Below, in pieces: positions 44,851 to 55,220 of a stretch of DNA of 64,000 nucleotides. The stretch is from Onishia taeanensis. GTDB lineage: Bacteria > Pseudomonadota > Gammaproteobacteria > Pseudomonadales > Halomonadaceae. A program made the position numbers and the translations under genes. Below the pieces are notes generated by a model. That model worked only from the letters and a program-made list of their open reading frames with translations, was not told the DNA's origin and ran no database searches. The DNA is taken from assembly GCF_003268885.1 (NCBI RefSeq), contig NZ_QLSX01000003.1:342388-406387 (forward strand), written 5' to 3'. The number at the start of each line of letters is the position of its first letter. Positions within the stretch are counted from its first letter, which is position 1.

Positions 44851-46737
44851 CTAGGCGTCCTCTTCCTGAATCTGCTGTTGCTGGCGCGCCAGGTCGTCGG
44901 CTTCGAAGCCGCCGAACACGCCGGCACCTTCTTCGGCGCCCATGGCCAGATGGCGGAAGCCGGCAAAGAGCTCGCGGCCAAGCCCAGAGTGGTAGTGCTC
45001 CAGGTTGGCGTCAGCCAGGGAGCGCTTGGCCCACTCATCGGCCTTGACGAGTACGCTGAGCTCGCCGCGGTTGGCGTCAAGGCGCACCACGTCGCCTTCC
45101 TTGAGCTTGGCCAGTGGGCCGCCGTCGATGGCTTCCGGAGTCATGTGGATGGCCGCCGGCACCTTGCCCGAGGCGCCTGACATGCGCCCGTCGGTGACCA
45201 GGGCGACCTTGAAACCACGATCCTGCAGCACGCCGAGGAAAGGCGTGAGCTTGTGCAGTTCCGGCATGCCGTTGGCCTTTGGCCCCTGGAAGCGCACCAC
45301 GACCACCACGTCTCGGTCGAGCTCGCCGGCTTCGAAGGCGGCCTTGAGCTGATTCTGATCATCGAAGATCCGCACCGGCGCTTCCACCAGCCGGTGCTCG
45401 GCTTCCACGGCAGAGACCTTGATCACCCCGCGGCCCAGATTGCCGTCAAGTACGGTCAGGCCGCCGGTCGGGGCGAAGGCCTCAGATACCGGACGCAGCA
45501 CATCGCGGTCGAGGCTCTCGGTGGGGCCCTCGTGCCAGACCAGCTTGCCGTCCTCGAGGAAGGGCTCCTGGGTGTAGGCGCTCATGTCGGTGCCGAAGAC
45601 GGTAGCGATATCCTGGTGGATCAGCCCGGCGCCGAGCAGTTCGCGAATCAGCAGGCTCATGCCGCCGGCGGCCTGGAAATGGTTGATGTCGGCCTGACCG
45701 TTGGGGTAGATGCGCGTCATGCTCGGCACCACGGCGGAAAGGGCAGTGAAGTCGTCCCAGGTGATGGTCAGCCCCGCCGCGGCGGCCATGGCCACCAGAT
45801 GCAGGGTGTGGTTGGTCGAGCCGCCGGAGGCCAGCAGGCCGACCATGGCGTTGACAATCGCCTTCTCATCGACTTGCTTGTAGAAGGGACGATAGTCGCC
45901 GCCGGCCTCTGTGTTGCGGATCGTCTGTTCGGCCGCGTAGCGGGTCAGTGCCTCGCGCAGCGGGGTGCCCGGGTTGATGAATGAAGCGCCGGGCAGGTGC
46001 AGACCCATGATCTCCATCATCAACTGGTTGGAGTTGGCAGTGCCATAGAAGGTGCAGGTGCCCGGGCCATGGTAAGAATCGGACTCGGCCTGCAGGAGAT
46101 CTTCGCGGCCGACTTTGCCTTCGGCGAACAGCTGGCGGATACGGGCCTTTTCCTTGTTGGGGAGGCCACTGGTCATAGGGCCGGCCGGCACGAAGGTCGA
46201 CGGCAGGTGGCCGAAGCGCGCGGCGCTGATGAACAGTCCTGGCACGATCTTGTCACATACACCGAGGAAGATCGCACCGTCGAACATGTTGTGCGATAGC
46301 CCCACGGCGGCGGCCATTGCGATCACCTCGCGGGAGTAAAGCGACAGCTCCATGCCAGGCTGGCCCTGTGTGACGCCGTCGCACATGGCCGGTACGCCGC
46401 CGGCGAACTGGGCGGTCGAGCCCATGGCGCGGGCGGCATCCTTGATGGTTTCCGGGAAGGATTCCAGCGGCTGGTGCGCCGACAGCATGTCGTTATATGA
46501 CGAAATGATGCCGAGGTTGGCACTGTTCATCATCTTGAGCCGACCCTTGTCGGTATCGCCGCACGCGGCGAAGCCGTGAGCCAGGTTGCCGCAGGACAGC
46601 TCGCCGCGATGCACACCGCGGCCATGCTGGTCGGCCATGCGGCGTTCATAGAGAGCCCGCCGCTCCTGGGAGCGTTCGCGAATGCGTTCGGTGACCTGGC
46701 GGACGACGTCGTTCAGAGGGGTATCTTGTGTAGCCAT
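44851..46737 (-). CDS. edd: Phosphogluconate dehydratase
   Basis: A 628-aa IlvD/Edd family iron-sulfur dehydratase. It converts 6-phosphogluconate to KDPG. Cluster cysteines lie in [20 protein letters not shown] and [32 protein letters not shown] is the typical C-terminal motif. It is slightly longer than E. coli Edd (603) because of a C-terminal tail ending in a Gln/Glu-rich stretch. It is divergent from gap, with HexR-like sites between. Confidence 0.95.
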   Translation of the reverse strand: MATQDTPLNDVVRQVTERIRERSQERRALYERRMADQHGRGVHRGELSCGNLAHGFAACGDTDKGRLKMMNSANLGIISSYNDMLSAHQPLESFPETIKDAARAMGSTAQFAGGVPAMCDGVTQGQPGMELSLYSREVIAMAAAVGLSHNMFDGAIFLGVCDKIVPGLFISAARFGHLPSTFVPAGPMTSGLPNKEKARIRQLFAEGKVGREDLLQAESDSYHGPGTCTFYGTANSNQLMMEIMGLHLPGASFINPGTPLREALTRYAAEQTIRNTEAGGDYRPFYKQVDEKAIVNAMVGLLASGGSTNHTLHLVAMAAAAGLTITWDDFTALSAVVPSMTRIYPNGQADINHFQAAGGMSLLIRELLGAGLIHQDIATVFGTDMSAYTQEPFLEDGKLVWHEGPTESLDRDVLRPVSEAFAPTGGLTVLDGNLGRGVIKVSAVEAEHRLVEAPVRIFDDQNQLKAAFEAGELDRDVVVVVRFQGPKANGMPELHKLTPFLGVLQDRGFKVALVTDGRMSGASGKVPAAIHMTPEAIDGGPLAKLKEGDVVRLDANRGELSVLVKADEWAKRSLADANLEHYHSGLGRELFAGFRHLAMGAEEGAGVFGGFEADDLARQQQQIQEEDA

Positions 46738-46772
46738 GGGCAGCCTCGCTGAGGGGTGGTGGGTGGCAATGT

Positions 46773-46850
46773 TTGTAAATTTAGCAAAAAATTGCCTTGA
46801 ATGTCGTCATGCTTTGGGCCAAATTGGGGCGCAAATGTAAGATTATTTCA
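46773..46850. promoter_or_regulatory. HexR-like sites between edd and gap
   Basis: TTGTAAATTTAGCAA (46773-46787) and TGTAAGATTATTTCA (46836-46850) each resemble the HexR palindrome TGTAAT-x-ATTACA, though imperfectly. They lie in the 223-bp divergent region of edd and gap, both known HexR targets in pseudomonads. Confidence 0.5.
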
Positions 46851-46960
46851 CTGGGGGTCGCGGCGGTATTTCGACCGTCTCTCGTATGCTTCGGGCAATG
46901 TTCCTGCATATGACCCTCGATTCAAGCAGACGCCAGCAGAATCAGCGTGAGGATGCCGTC

Positions 46961-47962
46961 ATGACGTTACGAGTAGCTATCAATGGTTTCGGCCGCATCG
47001 GCCGCAATGTGCTGCGAGCACTCTACGAAAACGGTTACAGCGACCGGATCGAGGTCGTTGCCATCAATGACCTGGGCGATCCGTCGCTCAATGCTCACCT
47101 GCTCAAGCACGATAGCGTGCATGGGCATTTCCCGCATCGGGTCGAGCACGATGACGAGAGCATCAGCATCGATGGTCAGCGCATCAGCATCTACGCTCAG
47201 CGAGATCCGGCACAGCTGCCGTGGAAATCCCTGAACGTCGATCTGGTCATGGAGTGCACCGGTCTTTTCGTCAAGAAGGCCGATGCCGGCAAACACCTTG
47301 AGGCCGGTGCCGGTCGCGTGCTGATTTCCGCGCCGAGCCCGGATGCCGACGCCACCGTGGTGTTTGGCGTCAACGACGACGTGCTGACTGCCGAACACAA
47401 GGTCGTGTCCAATGCCTCCTGCACTACCAACTGTCTGGCGCCGGTGGCCAAGGCCCTGAACGATGCTGTAGGCATCGAGAACGGCCTGATGACCACCGTT
47501 CATGCCTATACCAACGACCAGAATCTGTCTGACGTCTACCACAAGGACCCGTACCGGGCGCGCAGCGCGACCCAGTCGATGATCCCGACCAAGACCGGTG
47601 CCGCTGCGGCGGTGGGACTGGTGCTGCCGGAGCTCGAAGGCAAGTTCGACGGCCTGGCGGTGCGCGTGCCGGTGATCAACGTGTCGCTGGTCGATCTGGT
47701 GTTCAACGCCAGTCGCGACACCACCAAGGAAGAGATCAACGAGATCGTCGCCAAGGCGGCGGAAGGCTCCAAGGTGCTGGCCGTCAACGCCCAGCCGCTG
47801 GTGTCGATTGACTTCAATCATGATCCCAATTCCTCCACCTTCGATGCCAACCACACGCGGGTCAACGGTCGCCTGGTCAAGGTGATGGCCTGGTATGACA
47901 ACGAGTGGGGCTTCTCCAATCGCATGCTGGACACAGCGCTGGCCATGCACGCCGCCTCCTGA
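46961..47962 (+). CDS. gap: Type I glyceraldehyde-3-phosphate dehydrogenase
   Basis: A 333-aa NAD-dependent [19 protein letters not shown] is the nucleotide fold, the nucleophile is C154 in [12 protein letters not shown], and [14 protein letters not shown] is the C-terminal signature. It processes the triose made by Eda. In pseudomonads a gap gene divergent from edd serves the Entner-Doudoroff pathway, which matches this layout. I chose ATG 46961, with GAGG before it. Confidence 0.95.
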   Translation: MTLRVAINGFGRIGRNVLRALYENGYSDRIEVVAINDLGDPSLNAHLLKHDSVHGHFPHRVEHDDESISIDGQRISIYAQRDPAQLPWKSLNVDLVMECTGLFVKKADAGKHLEAGAGRVLISAPSPDADATVVFGVNDDVLTAEHKVVSNASCTTNCLAPVAKALNDAVGIENGLMTTVHAYTNDQNLSDVYHKDPYRARSATQSMIPTKTGAAAAVGLVLPELEGKFDGLAVRVPVINVSLVDLVFNASRDTTKEEINEIVAKAAEGSKVLAVNAQPLVSIDFNHDPNSSTFDANHTRVNGRLVKVMAWYDNEWGFSNRMLDTALAMHAAS

Positions 47963-48060
47963 GGCGGTAAAGGGTACGGACATCGCGTCATCCTGCGGTT
48001 CCGGCGATCTCACGGCTCCGCTCGTGTTCGCAGGCCGGCGGGATGTCCTACTTGCAGCAG

Positions 48061-48085
48061 AGGGTGCCGATAGGCACCCTTTTTT
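48061..48085 (+). terminator. Intrinsic terminator after gap
   Basis: An 8-bp stem (48061-48068 and 48073-48080) with a GATA loop is followed by a T run through 48085, about 100 bases past the gap stop. Confidence 0.85.
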
Positions 48086-48197
48086 GTTGCCTTTCTTCAT
48101 GACTTGGCGCTAATGGGGTCTCGCACTGGCGGCTTAGCTGCTAAGCTCTCACTTATCAAGGTCAATCATCTTCCTCAGCTTCAGGAAGCCAGCCATC

Positions 48198-48614
48198 ATG
48201 GACAAGGCAGTAGCAGACACACATTGCCTCTTGGGGTCACAGCTGCGTGATCCGGACAGCGGGCGCCTGGGGCGTATCGTGGGCATCGATCAGTCCCGCG
48301 AGGCCCCGGCACTGCTGGTCAACTGGGGCCAGTCGGGCGTAGAACGAGTGGCGCTCAGCGTCACCGAGCTGTCTGATCTGGTAACGGCAAGCCTTGCCCA
48401 TGAGCGCAATGTGCGTGAAAACGTTCGCGAAGACAGGACCGTCTCGGAACGCCAGCCTTCCCGCGCCGCTGAGCAGGCCCACGAGCGCACGCGCAGAGAC
48501 CAGCCAGCGGGTCGCGCTCGAGATGACGAAGCTGCACCCAATGTCTCCTCATCGGCAGCGACCGGGGCGGTCGACTATCGCCCCCTGGCGACCGGCAGCG
48601 ATGGTCGCCGCTGA
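48198..48614 (+). CDS. Hypothetical protein with PRC-barrel-like N-terminus
   Basis: A 138-aa ORF with a good Shine-Dalgarno (AGGAAG). The first 60 residues (LLGSQLRDPDSGRLGRIVGIDQ, then PALLVNWGQSGVERVALSVTELSDLV) look like a small beta-barrel of the PRC type. The remainder is charged, Arg/Glu/Ser-rich and disordered-looking. I cannot assign a function. Coding bias matches the neighbours, so it is probably real. Confidence 0.6.
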   Translation: MDKAVADTHCLLGSQLRDPDSGRLGRIVGIDQSREAPALLVNWGQSGVERVALSVTELSDLVTASLAHERNVRENVREDRTVSERQPSRAAEQAHERTRRDQPAGRARDDEAAPNVSSSAATGAVDYRPLATGSDGRR

Positions 48615-48905
48615 GGACAGGGCTGCTTAGCCGTCACCTGGGTGAGAGTGGGCGTTGACTGCCGCCGGGTTTAATCGTAGTTATTTATCGTATTTTGAGT
48701 CAGAAATATTTGAGTCGGGCACGTTGAGCGCGCTTGATTCTAGGTTTAATTTTAGTTCTAGCTATTAGATCTGGACGTCAGATCCAAGTGTTGGCGTTGG
48801 CCATCAGGTTCAGGTATCAGCGACGCAAGCTCGTCCACGCCTGAGTCATCCGCTCAATGGCCTTCCAGTCGTCCACTCGTCACTCTTTTGATCTCTGAGG
48901 TCGCG

Positions 48906-50063
48906 ATGACCGCTCCTTCCCGGCCCGATCAGACGGGTCTGTCGATTTCCTGTGTCGATGCCGTTGCCGCTATCCCGCGTGATGAGTGGAATGCCCTGGT
49001 AGGGGATGATCATCCCTTCCTGCGTCACGAGTTTCTGCATGCCCTGGAAGCCAGCGGCGCGGTGGCGCCTGACACCGGCTGGGCGCCCAGGCACCTGACG
49101 CTATGGCGGGGCGGCGTGCTGGTCGGCGTGCTACCCAGCTATGACAAGACACACTCCTACGGGGAGTACGTCTTCGATTGGGGGTGGGCGGATGCCTGGG
49201 AGCGTGCCGGCGGGGAGTATTACCCCAAGGCGCTGTCGGCCATTCCCTTTACGCCGGCTCCGGGCCCTCGGCTGGCCCTGGCGCCCGGCGAGGATCGGTT
49301 GGCGGCCATGCAGCTGCTGGCGGGCAGTTGGGAAGGTCGCGACATTCTCACCTGGCACCTGCTGTTTGCCGAAGACGCCGAAGTCGATGACTGGTGCACC
49401 GCTCGTCCCGGGCTCATCGAGAGACGGGGCGTGCAATTCCAGTGGCAGGACGCGGGCTACGGGGACTTCGACGGTTTCCTGATGGCCATGACGTCGCGCC
49501 GGCGCAAGGAGATTCGCCGCGAGCGTCGCATCGTTGCCGATCAGGGGCTCAGCCTGCACCGCCTGGAAGGCGAGGCTATCGACGCGGATGCCCTCGAGCA
49601 CTTCTATCGCTGCTACCAGATCACCTACCTGGAGCGTGGCCGACAGGGCTATCTGAATGTCGAGTTCTTCCAGCGCCTGCGGGAAAGCCTGCCCGAGGCT
49701 CTGGTGCTGATTCAGGCCCGGTTACAAGGCAAGCCGGTAGCGGCAGCACTCTGTCTGCAGGGGCGTCATACCCTCTACGGGCGCTACTGGGGGAGTGAGG
49801 TCATGGCTGACTGCCTGCACTTCGAAGCCTGCTACTACCAGGGCATCGAGCACTGCCTGGAGCGAGGGCTCAGTCGCTTCGATCCCGGCACCCAGGGTGA
49901 GCACAAACTTACCCGGGGGTTCTCGCCGCGCCGACTGCGCTCGCTGCATCACATCGCTGATCCTCGCCTGCATGATGCCGTGGCCCGCTTCTGCCACGAG
50001 GAAGGCGCCCAGGTCGAGGCCTACTGTCAGCAGGCCGAGGCGTCGCTGCCGTTCAAGCATTGA
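48906..50063 (+). CDS. GNAT-like DUF482 (PF04339) acyltransferase family protein
   Basis: A 385-aa protein of the DUF482/FemAB-like group. Recognised segments are HPFLRHEFLHALEASGAV near the start, YVFDWGWADAWERAGGEYYPKALSAIPFTPAPGPRLA in the middle, and RYWGSEVMADCLHFEACYYQGIEHCLERGLSRFDPGTQGEHKL. These proteins have a GNAT-type double fold and are commonly called peptidoglycan-related or N-acetyltransferase-like, without a proven reaction. I chose ATG 48906, five bases after GAGG, rather than a TTG at 48888. Confidence 0.85.
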   Translation: MTAPSRPDQTGLSISCVDAVAAIPRDEWNALVGDDHPFLRHEFLHALEASGAVAPDTGWAPRHLTLWRGGVLVGVLPSYDKTHSYGEYVFDWGWADAWERAGGEYYPKALSAIPFTPAPGPRLALAPGEDRLAAMQLLAGSWEGRDILTWHLLFAEDAEVDDWCTARPGLIERRGVQFQWQDAGYGDFDGFLMAMTSRRRKEIRRERRIVADQGLSLHRLEGEAIDADALEHFYRCYQITYLERGRQGYLNVEFFQRLRESLPEALVLIQARLQGKPVAAALCLQGRHTLYGRYWGSEVMADCLHFEACYYQGIEHCLERGLSRFDPGTQGEHKLTRGFSPRRLRSLHHIADPRLHDAVARFCHEEGAQVEAYCQQAEASLPFKH

Positions 50064-50149
50064 TCACCGTAGACGGATGGCACCGCTCGCCGCTGGTCGA
50101 GAGATGATGGCATAATGCGTGCCATCGAAATCCCCTGACAGGACCCTTC

Positions 50150-50446
50150 ATGCTCAAGTGGTTGGCCATCGTGCTGGTTGCCCTGATTATGCTGCTGCAG
50201 TACCGGCTGTGGTTCGGCGAGGGCGGGCTCAAGGAGTACTCTCAGATCCGCGCTCGAGCCGATGCCATGGAAAACGAGAACCAGCCGATGCGGGCGCGTA
50301 ACGAGCGGCTTGCCGCCGAGGTGGTCGACCTCAAGAACGGTCTCGATGCCATCGAAGAGCGAGCGCGGAGCGACATCGGTATGGTGCGTCGCGACGAGCA
50401 GTTCTACTGGGTGCCGGATGTCAACGCCGACAAGGAGAGCCCATGA
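50150..50446 (+). CDS. ftsB: Cell division protein FtsB
   Basis: A 98-aa divisome protein. One membrane helix (about 3-20) is followed by a periplasmic coiled coil (about 30-75) with ENENQPMRARNERLAAEVVDLKNGLDAIEERARSDIGMVR, as in FtsB. It links FtsL and FtsQ in the septum complex. Its stop overlaps the ispD start by four bases. Confidence 0.93.
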   Translation: MLKWLAIVLVALIMLLQYRLWFGEGGLKEYSQIRARADAMENENQPMRARNERLAAEVVDLKNGLDAIEERARSDIGMVRRDEQFYWVPDVNADKESP

Positions 50447-51165
50447 GCCGTCTGTGGCTGATCGTGCCGGCCGCCGGCCAGGGACGGCGCATGGGGGCCG
50501 ACCGCCCCAAGCAGTACCTGGAGCTCGGCGGTCGTCCGGTATTGGCACACACCCTGTCACGCCTGTATCAGGCCTTTCCCGAGGCCGGCCTCTGCCTGTG
50601 CCTGGATGACGATGACCGCTGGTTCGATCCGGCCTGGGTGCCCTTTGCCGACTGGCGACGCAGCTCGGGCGGCGCGGAGCGGGCCGATACCGTGAGCCGG
50701 GCGCTTGCTATGCTCGGTGAGCAGGCCGGCGACGATGACCTGGTGCTGGTGCATGACGTGGCCAGGCCCTGTGTGTCCCTCGGGGATCTAGCGCGGTTGC
50801 GGGCTGCTATCGAGGAAGAACCGGCAGGAGCGCTGCTGGCGACGCCGGTGGCCGACACCATGAAGCGCGCCGATGCCGCCGGGCGGGTCGCCACCACCGA
50901 GCCACGCAGCGGCCTGTGGCATGCCCAGACGCCCCAGGGCTTTCGCGTCGGTCTCCTGCGCGAGGCCCTTGAGGCAGCACGCTTGCAGGGCGTGGCCGTC
51001 ACCGACGAGGCTTCCGCCGTCGAGGCACTGGGCTTCGCGCCGTGCCTGGTGGTGGGGCGTCGCGATAATCTCAAGATCACTCATCCCGAAGACCTGGCGC
51101 TGGCGGCTCATGTGCTGGCCGCCCAGGCCGCGTCTTCGCAAGCTTTCGGGAATAGCACCACATGA
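50443..51165 (+). CDS. ispD: 2-C-methyl-D-erythritol 4-phosphate cytidylyltransferase
   Basis: A 240-aa MEP pathway enzyme that adds CMP to methylerythritol phosphate. The nucleotide motif [18 protein letters not shown] is at about 8-24, [10 protein letters not shown] at about 103-112, and QTPQGFR and DDEASAVE-like (TDEASAVE) segments follow. It overlaps ftsB and ispF, so all three are tightly coupled. Confidence 0.95.
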   Translation: MSRLWLIVPAAGQGRRMGADRPKQYLELGGRPVLAHTLSRLYQAFPEAGLCLCLDDDDRWFDPAWVPFADWRRSSGGAERADTVSRALAMLGEQAGDDDLVLVHDVARPCVSLGDLARLRAAIEEEPAGALLATPVADTMKRADAAGRVATTEPRSGLWHAQTPQGFRVGLLREALEAARLQGVAVTDEASAVEALGFAPCLVVGRRDNLKITHPEDLALAAHVLAAQAASSQAFGNSTT

Positions 51166-51668
51166 CGCTGCGGATCGGCCACGGTTTCGACGTTCATCGC
51201 TTCGGCGAGGGCGACCACCTGATGCTAGGCGGGGTGCGGGTTCCCTTCGAACGCGGCTTCGTCGCCCACTCCGACGGCGACGTGCTGCTGCATGCCGTTT
51301 GTGATGCCCTGCTCGGCGCCTGTGCCCTTGGCGATATCGGCCGCCACTTCCCCGACACCGACCAGGCCTGGGCGGGGGCCGACAGTCGTGCGCTGCTGCG
51401 CCACGTGATGCGTCTGGTGCAGGGCAAGGGCCTGCGGGTCGGTAATCTGGACGTCACGCTTATCGCCCAGGCGCCGAAGATGGCGCCTCACCTGATGGCC
51501 ATGATCGAGCACCTGGCCGCTGATCTCGAGGTCGCGTCAGGCGCCGTCAACGTCAAGGCCACCACCACGGAAAAGCTTGGCTTTACCGGTCGCGGCGAGG
51601 GCATCGCCGCCGAGGCGGTGGTGCTGCTCGAGGCGCGTCCACCGTTGGGAGCCCGCCATGACGGCTGA
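51162..51668 (+). CDS. ispF: 2-C-methyl-D-erythritol 2,4-cyclodiphosphate synthase
   Basis: A 168-aa enzyme that cyclises the CDP-methylerythritol phosphate product later in the same pathway. Metal-binding residues are in [14 protein letters not shown] at the start (D10, H12) and [38 protein letters not shown] closes the protein. It overlaps the truD start by 11 bases. Confidence 0.95.
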   Translation: MTLRIGHGFDVHRFGEGDHLMLGGVRVPFERGFVAHSDGDVLLHAVCDALLGACALGDIGRHFPDTDQAWAGADSRALLRHVMRLVQGKGLRVGNLDVTLIAQAPKMAPHLMAMIEHLAADLEVASGAVNVKATTTEKLGFTGRGEGIAAEAVVLLEARPPLGARHDG

Positions 51669-52773
51669 AGCGACACCCTGGCCCCCGGCCTGGCCGAGGG
51701 CACTGGGCTTAACATCGGACATGGCACCGGACAGGGTGTCGGGCATGGGATCACACGAGGCGCTGCCGGCCGGGGATTACCGGGCCGTGCCCGAGGATTT
51801 CGTGGTCGAGGAGTGTCTGGGGTTCAGCCCGGAAGGCAGCGGTGAACATCTCTGGCTGTGGGTCGAAAAGCGTGCGCTGACGACTCACGAGCTGGCCCGG
51901 ATGCTGGCCCAGGTGTGCGGCGTGCGGGAGCGCGATATCGGCTATGCGGGCATGAAGGATCGCCAGGCGGTGACACGCCAGTGGCTCTCGGTGCATCTTC
52001 CTGGCCGTGAAGCCCCCGAGGATATCCAGGCGGCGCTGGATGCACGGCTTGCAAGCGATGATGCCCGCTCGGTGCGCCTGCTCGATCAGGCCCGCCACCC
52101 GCGCAAGCTCAAGCGGGGCGTGCATCGGGGCAACCGCTTCCTGCTTCGCCTGAGCGGTGATGTCGTCGACGATCCCGGGCTCGAGTCGCGCTGGCAGAGG
52201 CTGATCGAAGGCGGGGTGCCCAACTATTTCGGCCCGCAGCGTTTCGGTCCCGAGGGGCGCAATCTGGCCAGGGCGCGAGCGCTGCTGGCGCGGGGCTGGC
52301 GCAAGCGGGACGATCGCCAGGGCATGTTGCTGTCGGCGGCGCGCAGTTACCTGTTCAACCAACTCCTGGCCGCGCGCATCGTGGATAATAGCTGGGCCAC
52401 TCCGCTGCCGGGCGAGCTTGTCATGCTCGAGGGCACCGCCAGCCAGTTTCTGGTCGATGACGTCGACGACGAGCTGCGGGAACGTGCGGCGCGTCTGGAT
52501 GTCCATCCCAGCGGCGTGCTGTGGGGTAGTGGCCGCCTGGCCAGTCAGGACCAGGCGGCAGAACGGGAGCGTGCAATGATCGCCTCCGAGCCCGAGCTTG
52601 CTGCCGGGCTCGAGGCGGCCGAGGTGCGCATGGGGCGCCGCCCGCTGCGTCTGCGTCTCGACGCGCCGCGCCTGACCCGGGATGGTCATGAGCTTCGGCT
52701 GGCCTTCGGCCTGCCGCGGGGCGCCTTCGCCACCGCGGTGCTGCGTGAGTTGATGACACACCCGACCCTATAG
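51658..52773 (+). CDS. truD: tRNA pseudouridine(13) synthase TruD
   Basis: A 371-aa pseudouridine synthase. The catalytic aspartate is D101 in [14 protein letters not shown], with the family motifs NYFGPQRFG and [12 protein letters not shown]. The chosen ATG gives about 20 more N-terminal residues than E. coli TruD; ATGs at 51721 and 51745 are alternatives, but the 11-base overlap with ispF supports the first. Confidence 0.93.
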   Translation: MTAEATPWPPAWPRALGLTSDMAPDRVSGMGSHEALPAGDYRAVPEDFVVEECLGFSPEGSGEHLWLWVEKRALTTHELARMLAQVCGVRERDIGYAGMKDRQAVTRQWLSVHLPGREAPEDIQAALDARLASDDARSVRLLDQARHPRKLKRGVHRGNRFLLRLSGDVVDDPGLESRWQRLIEGGVPNYFGPQRFGPEGRNLARARALLARGWRKRDDRQGMLLSAARSYLFNQLLAARIVDNSWATPLPGELVMLEGTASQFLVDDVDDELRERAARLDVHPSGVLWGSGRLASQDQAAERERAMIASEPELAAGLEAAEVRMGRRPLRLRLDAPRLTRDGHELRLAFGLPRGAFATAVLRELMTHPTL

Positions 52774-52860
52774 GGCGGGCCATAGAACAGGGGCAGCCGT
52801 TGGGCGGCTGTCCTTCCGCCGGCGATTGCCGGCCGGATGTTGGGAAGGCAAGGAGATCGG

Positions 52861-53607
52861 ATGCACCGTTTGTTGCTGTCCAATGATGATGGCGTCCATG
52901 CCCCGGGGCTTCGGGCGCTGTATGACGCCCTGAGTGATCATGCCCACCTGCGGGTGGTGGCGCCTGACCGTGACAAGAGCGGGGCCAGCAATTCGCTGAC
53001 CCTGAATCGGCCGCTGATGCTGTCGGGGCTGGATAACGGTTTCTACAGCGTTGATGGCACGCCAGCCGACTGCGTCTACCTCGGCGTCAATGGGGTCTGG
53101 GAAGAGCGTCCGGACCTGGTCATATCGGGCATCAACCATGGCGCCAACCTGGGTGATGACGTTCTCTACTCCGGCACCGTAGCCGCAGCCATGGAGGGGC
53201 GCAACCTGGGCATGTCGGCGATCGCCATGTCGCTGGTCGGTCAGCGCTATTTCGAAACCGCCGGGCGCGTGGCGGCAAGCCTGGTCGGTGCTGCGTCCTC
53301 CCTGTCACTGCCGCCCCGCAGCCTGCTCAACGTCAATGTGCCGGACCTGCCCTGGGACCAGATCCGTGGCTTCAAGGTCACAAGGATGGGTTATCGTGGC
53401 CCCGCCGCCAAGCCGATGAAAGTGCTCGACCCGCGTGGCCGCGAGCGTTATTGGATCGCCGCCGTTGGTGAGAACGCCGATGATGGCCCGGATACCGACT
53501 TCGCCGCCGTGGAGGCGGGGTTCGTGTCGATCACGCCATTGCAAACCGACCTGACGCGCCATGCCGCGTTGGGAGACGTACAGGGGTGGCTGGATGCCTT
53601 TGCGTGA
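52861..53607 (+). CDS. surE: 5'/3'-nucleotidase SurE
   Basis: A 248-aa stationary-phase survival phosphatase. The metal site is [13 protein letters not shown] (D9, D10), with SGASNSLT (about 40) and [22 protein letters not shown] (about 90-112). It hydrolyses nucleoside monophosphates. ATG 52861 follows an AAGGAG. Its end overlaps pcm by 14 bases. Confidence 0.95.
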   Translation: MHRLLLSNDDGVHAPGLRALYDALSDHAHLRVVAPDRDKSGASNSLTLNRPLMLSGLDNGFYSVDGTPADCVYLGVNGVWEERPDLVISGINHGANLGDDVLYSGTVAAAMEGRNLGMSAIAMSLVGQRYFETAGRVAASLVGAASSLSLPPRSLLNVNVPDLPWDQIRGFKVTRMGYRGPAAKPMKVLDPRGRERYWIAAVGENADDGPDTDFAAVEAGFVSITPLQTDLTRHAALGDVQGWLDAFA

Positions 53608-54274
53608 GTTGAAAGATCCGGCGTTGATCGGTGTCGGCATGACCTCTCAGCGCACCCGGGATCGTCTGGTAGGGCGCCTGGAAGAGGCCGGCATCGCCGA
53701 TGAGCGGGTGCTGGATACCCTGCGCCGGGAGCCTCGTCACCTGTTTCTCGACGAGGCTCTGTCGCATCGGGCCTACGAGGACAGCTCTCTGCCGATCGGG
53801 CATGGCCAGACCCTGTCTCAGCCGTGGATAGTGGCGCGGATGAGCGAGCTGGTGGTGGCCGAGGCGCCGCAGCGGGTGCTTGAGGTCGGAACCGGCTCTG
53901 GCTATCAGACCCTGATACTCTCGCGGCTGGTGCCGCGGGTGTTTTCTGTCGAGCGTATCGCCGCGCTCAAGGAACGGGCCGCCGAGCGGCTTCGTCGCCT
54001 GTTGGTGCATAACGTCACGCTGCGCCTGGCCGACGGCGGGCACGGCTGGCGCGAGGCCGCGCCCTTCGACGTGATTCTGCTAACAGCCTGCGCCAGCGAA
54101 CTGCCGCCGGCGCTGCTCGATCAGCTGGCACAGGGCGGTGTCCTGATCACGCCGCTTGAGGATGATGCCGGCCATCAATGGCTGACGCGGGTGCGCCGAC
54201 AGGGTCAGCATTTTGAATACCAGCGGCTGGAGCCCGTGCGCTTCGTGCCGCTATTACAGGGAGTCATACGTTGA
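53594..54274 (+). CDS. pcm: Protein-L-isoaspartate O-methyltransferase
   Basis: A 226-aa repair methyltransferase that restores isoaspartyl residues. The active-site region [18 protein letters not shown] (about 66-83) and the SAM site [18 protein letters not shown] (about 95-112) are present. It is part of the truD-surE-pcm stress cluster and overlaps the next gene by four bases. Confidence 0.94.
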   Translation: MPLRELKDPALIGVGMTSQRTRDRLVGRLEEAGIADERVLDTLRREPRHLFLDEALSHRAYEDSSLPIGHGQTLSQPWIVARMSELVVAEAPQRVLEVGTGSGYQTLILSRLVPRVFSVERIAALKERAAERLRRLLVHNVTLRLADGGHGWREAAPFDVILLTACASELPPALLDQLAQGGVLITPLEDDAGHQWLTRVRRQGQHFEYQRLEPVRFVPLLQGVIR

Positions 54275-55203
54275 AGCGGTCCTATTCAGTTTTCCTCAAG
54301 GGTGCCGGCATGGGGGCCGCCGATGCGGTGCCCGGCGTCTCCGGCGGTACCATTGCCTTTATCACCGGCATCTACGAGGAATTGATCTATTCCATCAAGA
54401 ACTTCGGGCCCAGTGCCTGGGGTGCCTGGCGGCGTGGTGGCCTCAAGGGAGTGGCGGTTCATCTCAATCTCGGTTTCGTGATTCCTCTGGTACTGGGGAT
54501 CGGCGTCAGCCTGGTAAGCGTTGCTCACCTGGTTACCTACCTGCTCGAAAACCAGCGGTTGCTGCTCGACGCCTTCTTCTTCGGCCTGGTCGCTGCCTCG
54601 GCCTGGGTCGTGAGCCGTCGGCTGACCGACTGGCGAATCTGGCATGTGCTGCCGTTGGCTGCCGGCCTCTTGCTGGCGGACGGTCTGCCAGCGCTGATGC
54701 CGCTGGTCAGCGGGTTGGGCAGCGAGGGTCTGATGCTTGGCGTGGCGGGTGCGATCGCCATCAGTGCCATGCTCCTGCCGGGCATTTCGGGCAGCTTCCT
54801 GCTGCTGACCATGGGGCTCTATAGCAGCGTGATGGAGGGCCTCAAGGCCTTCGACGTGGTGCTGATGGCGCAGTTTGGGTTGGGGTGCCTGGTGGGGCTG
54901 GTGACCTTTTCGCGGCTGCTATCCTGGTTGCTTTCGCGTTTTCATACCGCGACCCTGCAGCTGCTGATCGGCTTCATTCTCGGGTCCTTGCCGTTGTTGT
55001 GGCCCTGGCGGGAATTGGTCAGCTACCGTCTGGGGCCCGATGAGCAGATCATCCCGATGGAATACCGGTATCTGCTACCTAATGACTATGCCCAGCTGAC
55101 GGGTGATCCGTCGGCTCTGTTCCCGGCCGTGGCTCTGATGCTGGCCGGCCTGATTCTGGTGCTGGCGGTGGGGCGTTTTGCTTCGCCGACCGACAGCCAC
55201 TGA
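54271..55203 (+). CDS. DUF368 family polyprenyl-phosphate transporter
   Basis: A 310-aa integral membrane protein with about eight to ten helices. The hallmark DUF368 motif is the near-N-terminal KGAGMGAADAVPGVSGGTIAFITGIYEEL (about 9-37), repeated in part as AISAMLLPGISGSFLLLTMG (about 165-185). DUF368 proteins (PopT) have been linked to recycling of undecaprenyl phosphate across the inner membrane. It overlaps pcm by four bases and precedes nlpD, putting an envelope gene inside the stress cluster. Confidence 0.88.
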   Translation: MKRSYSVFLKGAGMGAADAVPGVSGGTIAFITGIYEELIYSIKNFGPSAWGAWRRGGLKGVAVHLNLGFVIPLVLGIGVSLVSVAHLVTYLLENQRLLLDAFFFGLVAASAWVVSRRLTDWRIWHVLPLAAGLLLADGLPALMPLVSGLGSEGLMLGVAGAIAISAMLLPGISGSFLLLTMGLYSSVMEGLKAFDVVLMAQFGLGCLVGLVTFSRLLSWLLSRFHTATLQLLIGFILGSLPLLWPWRELVSYRLGPDEQIIPMEYRYLLPNDYAQLTGDPSALFPAVALMLAGLILVLAVGRFASPTDSH

Positions 55204-55220
55204 CAAGGAGGAAGTTTGTG

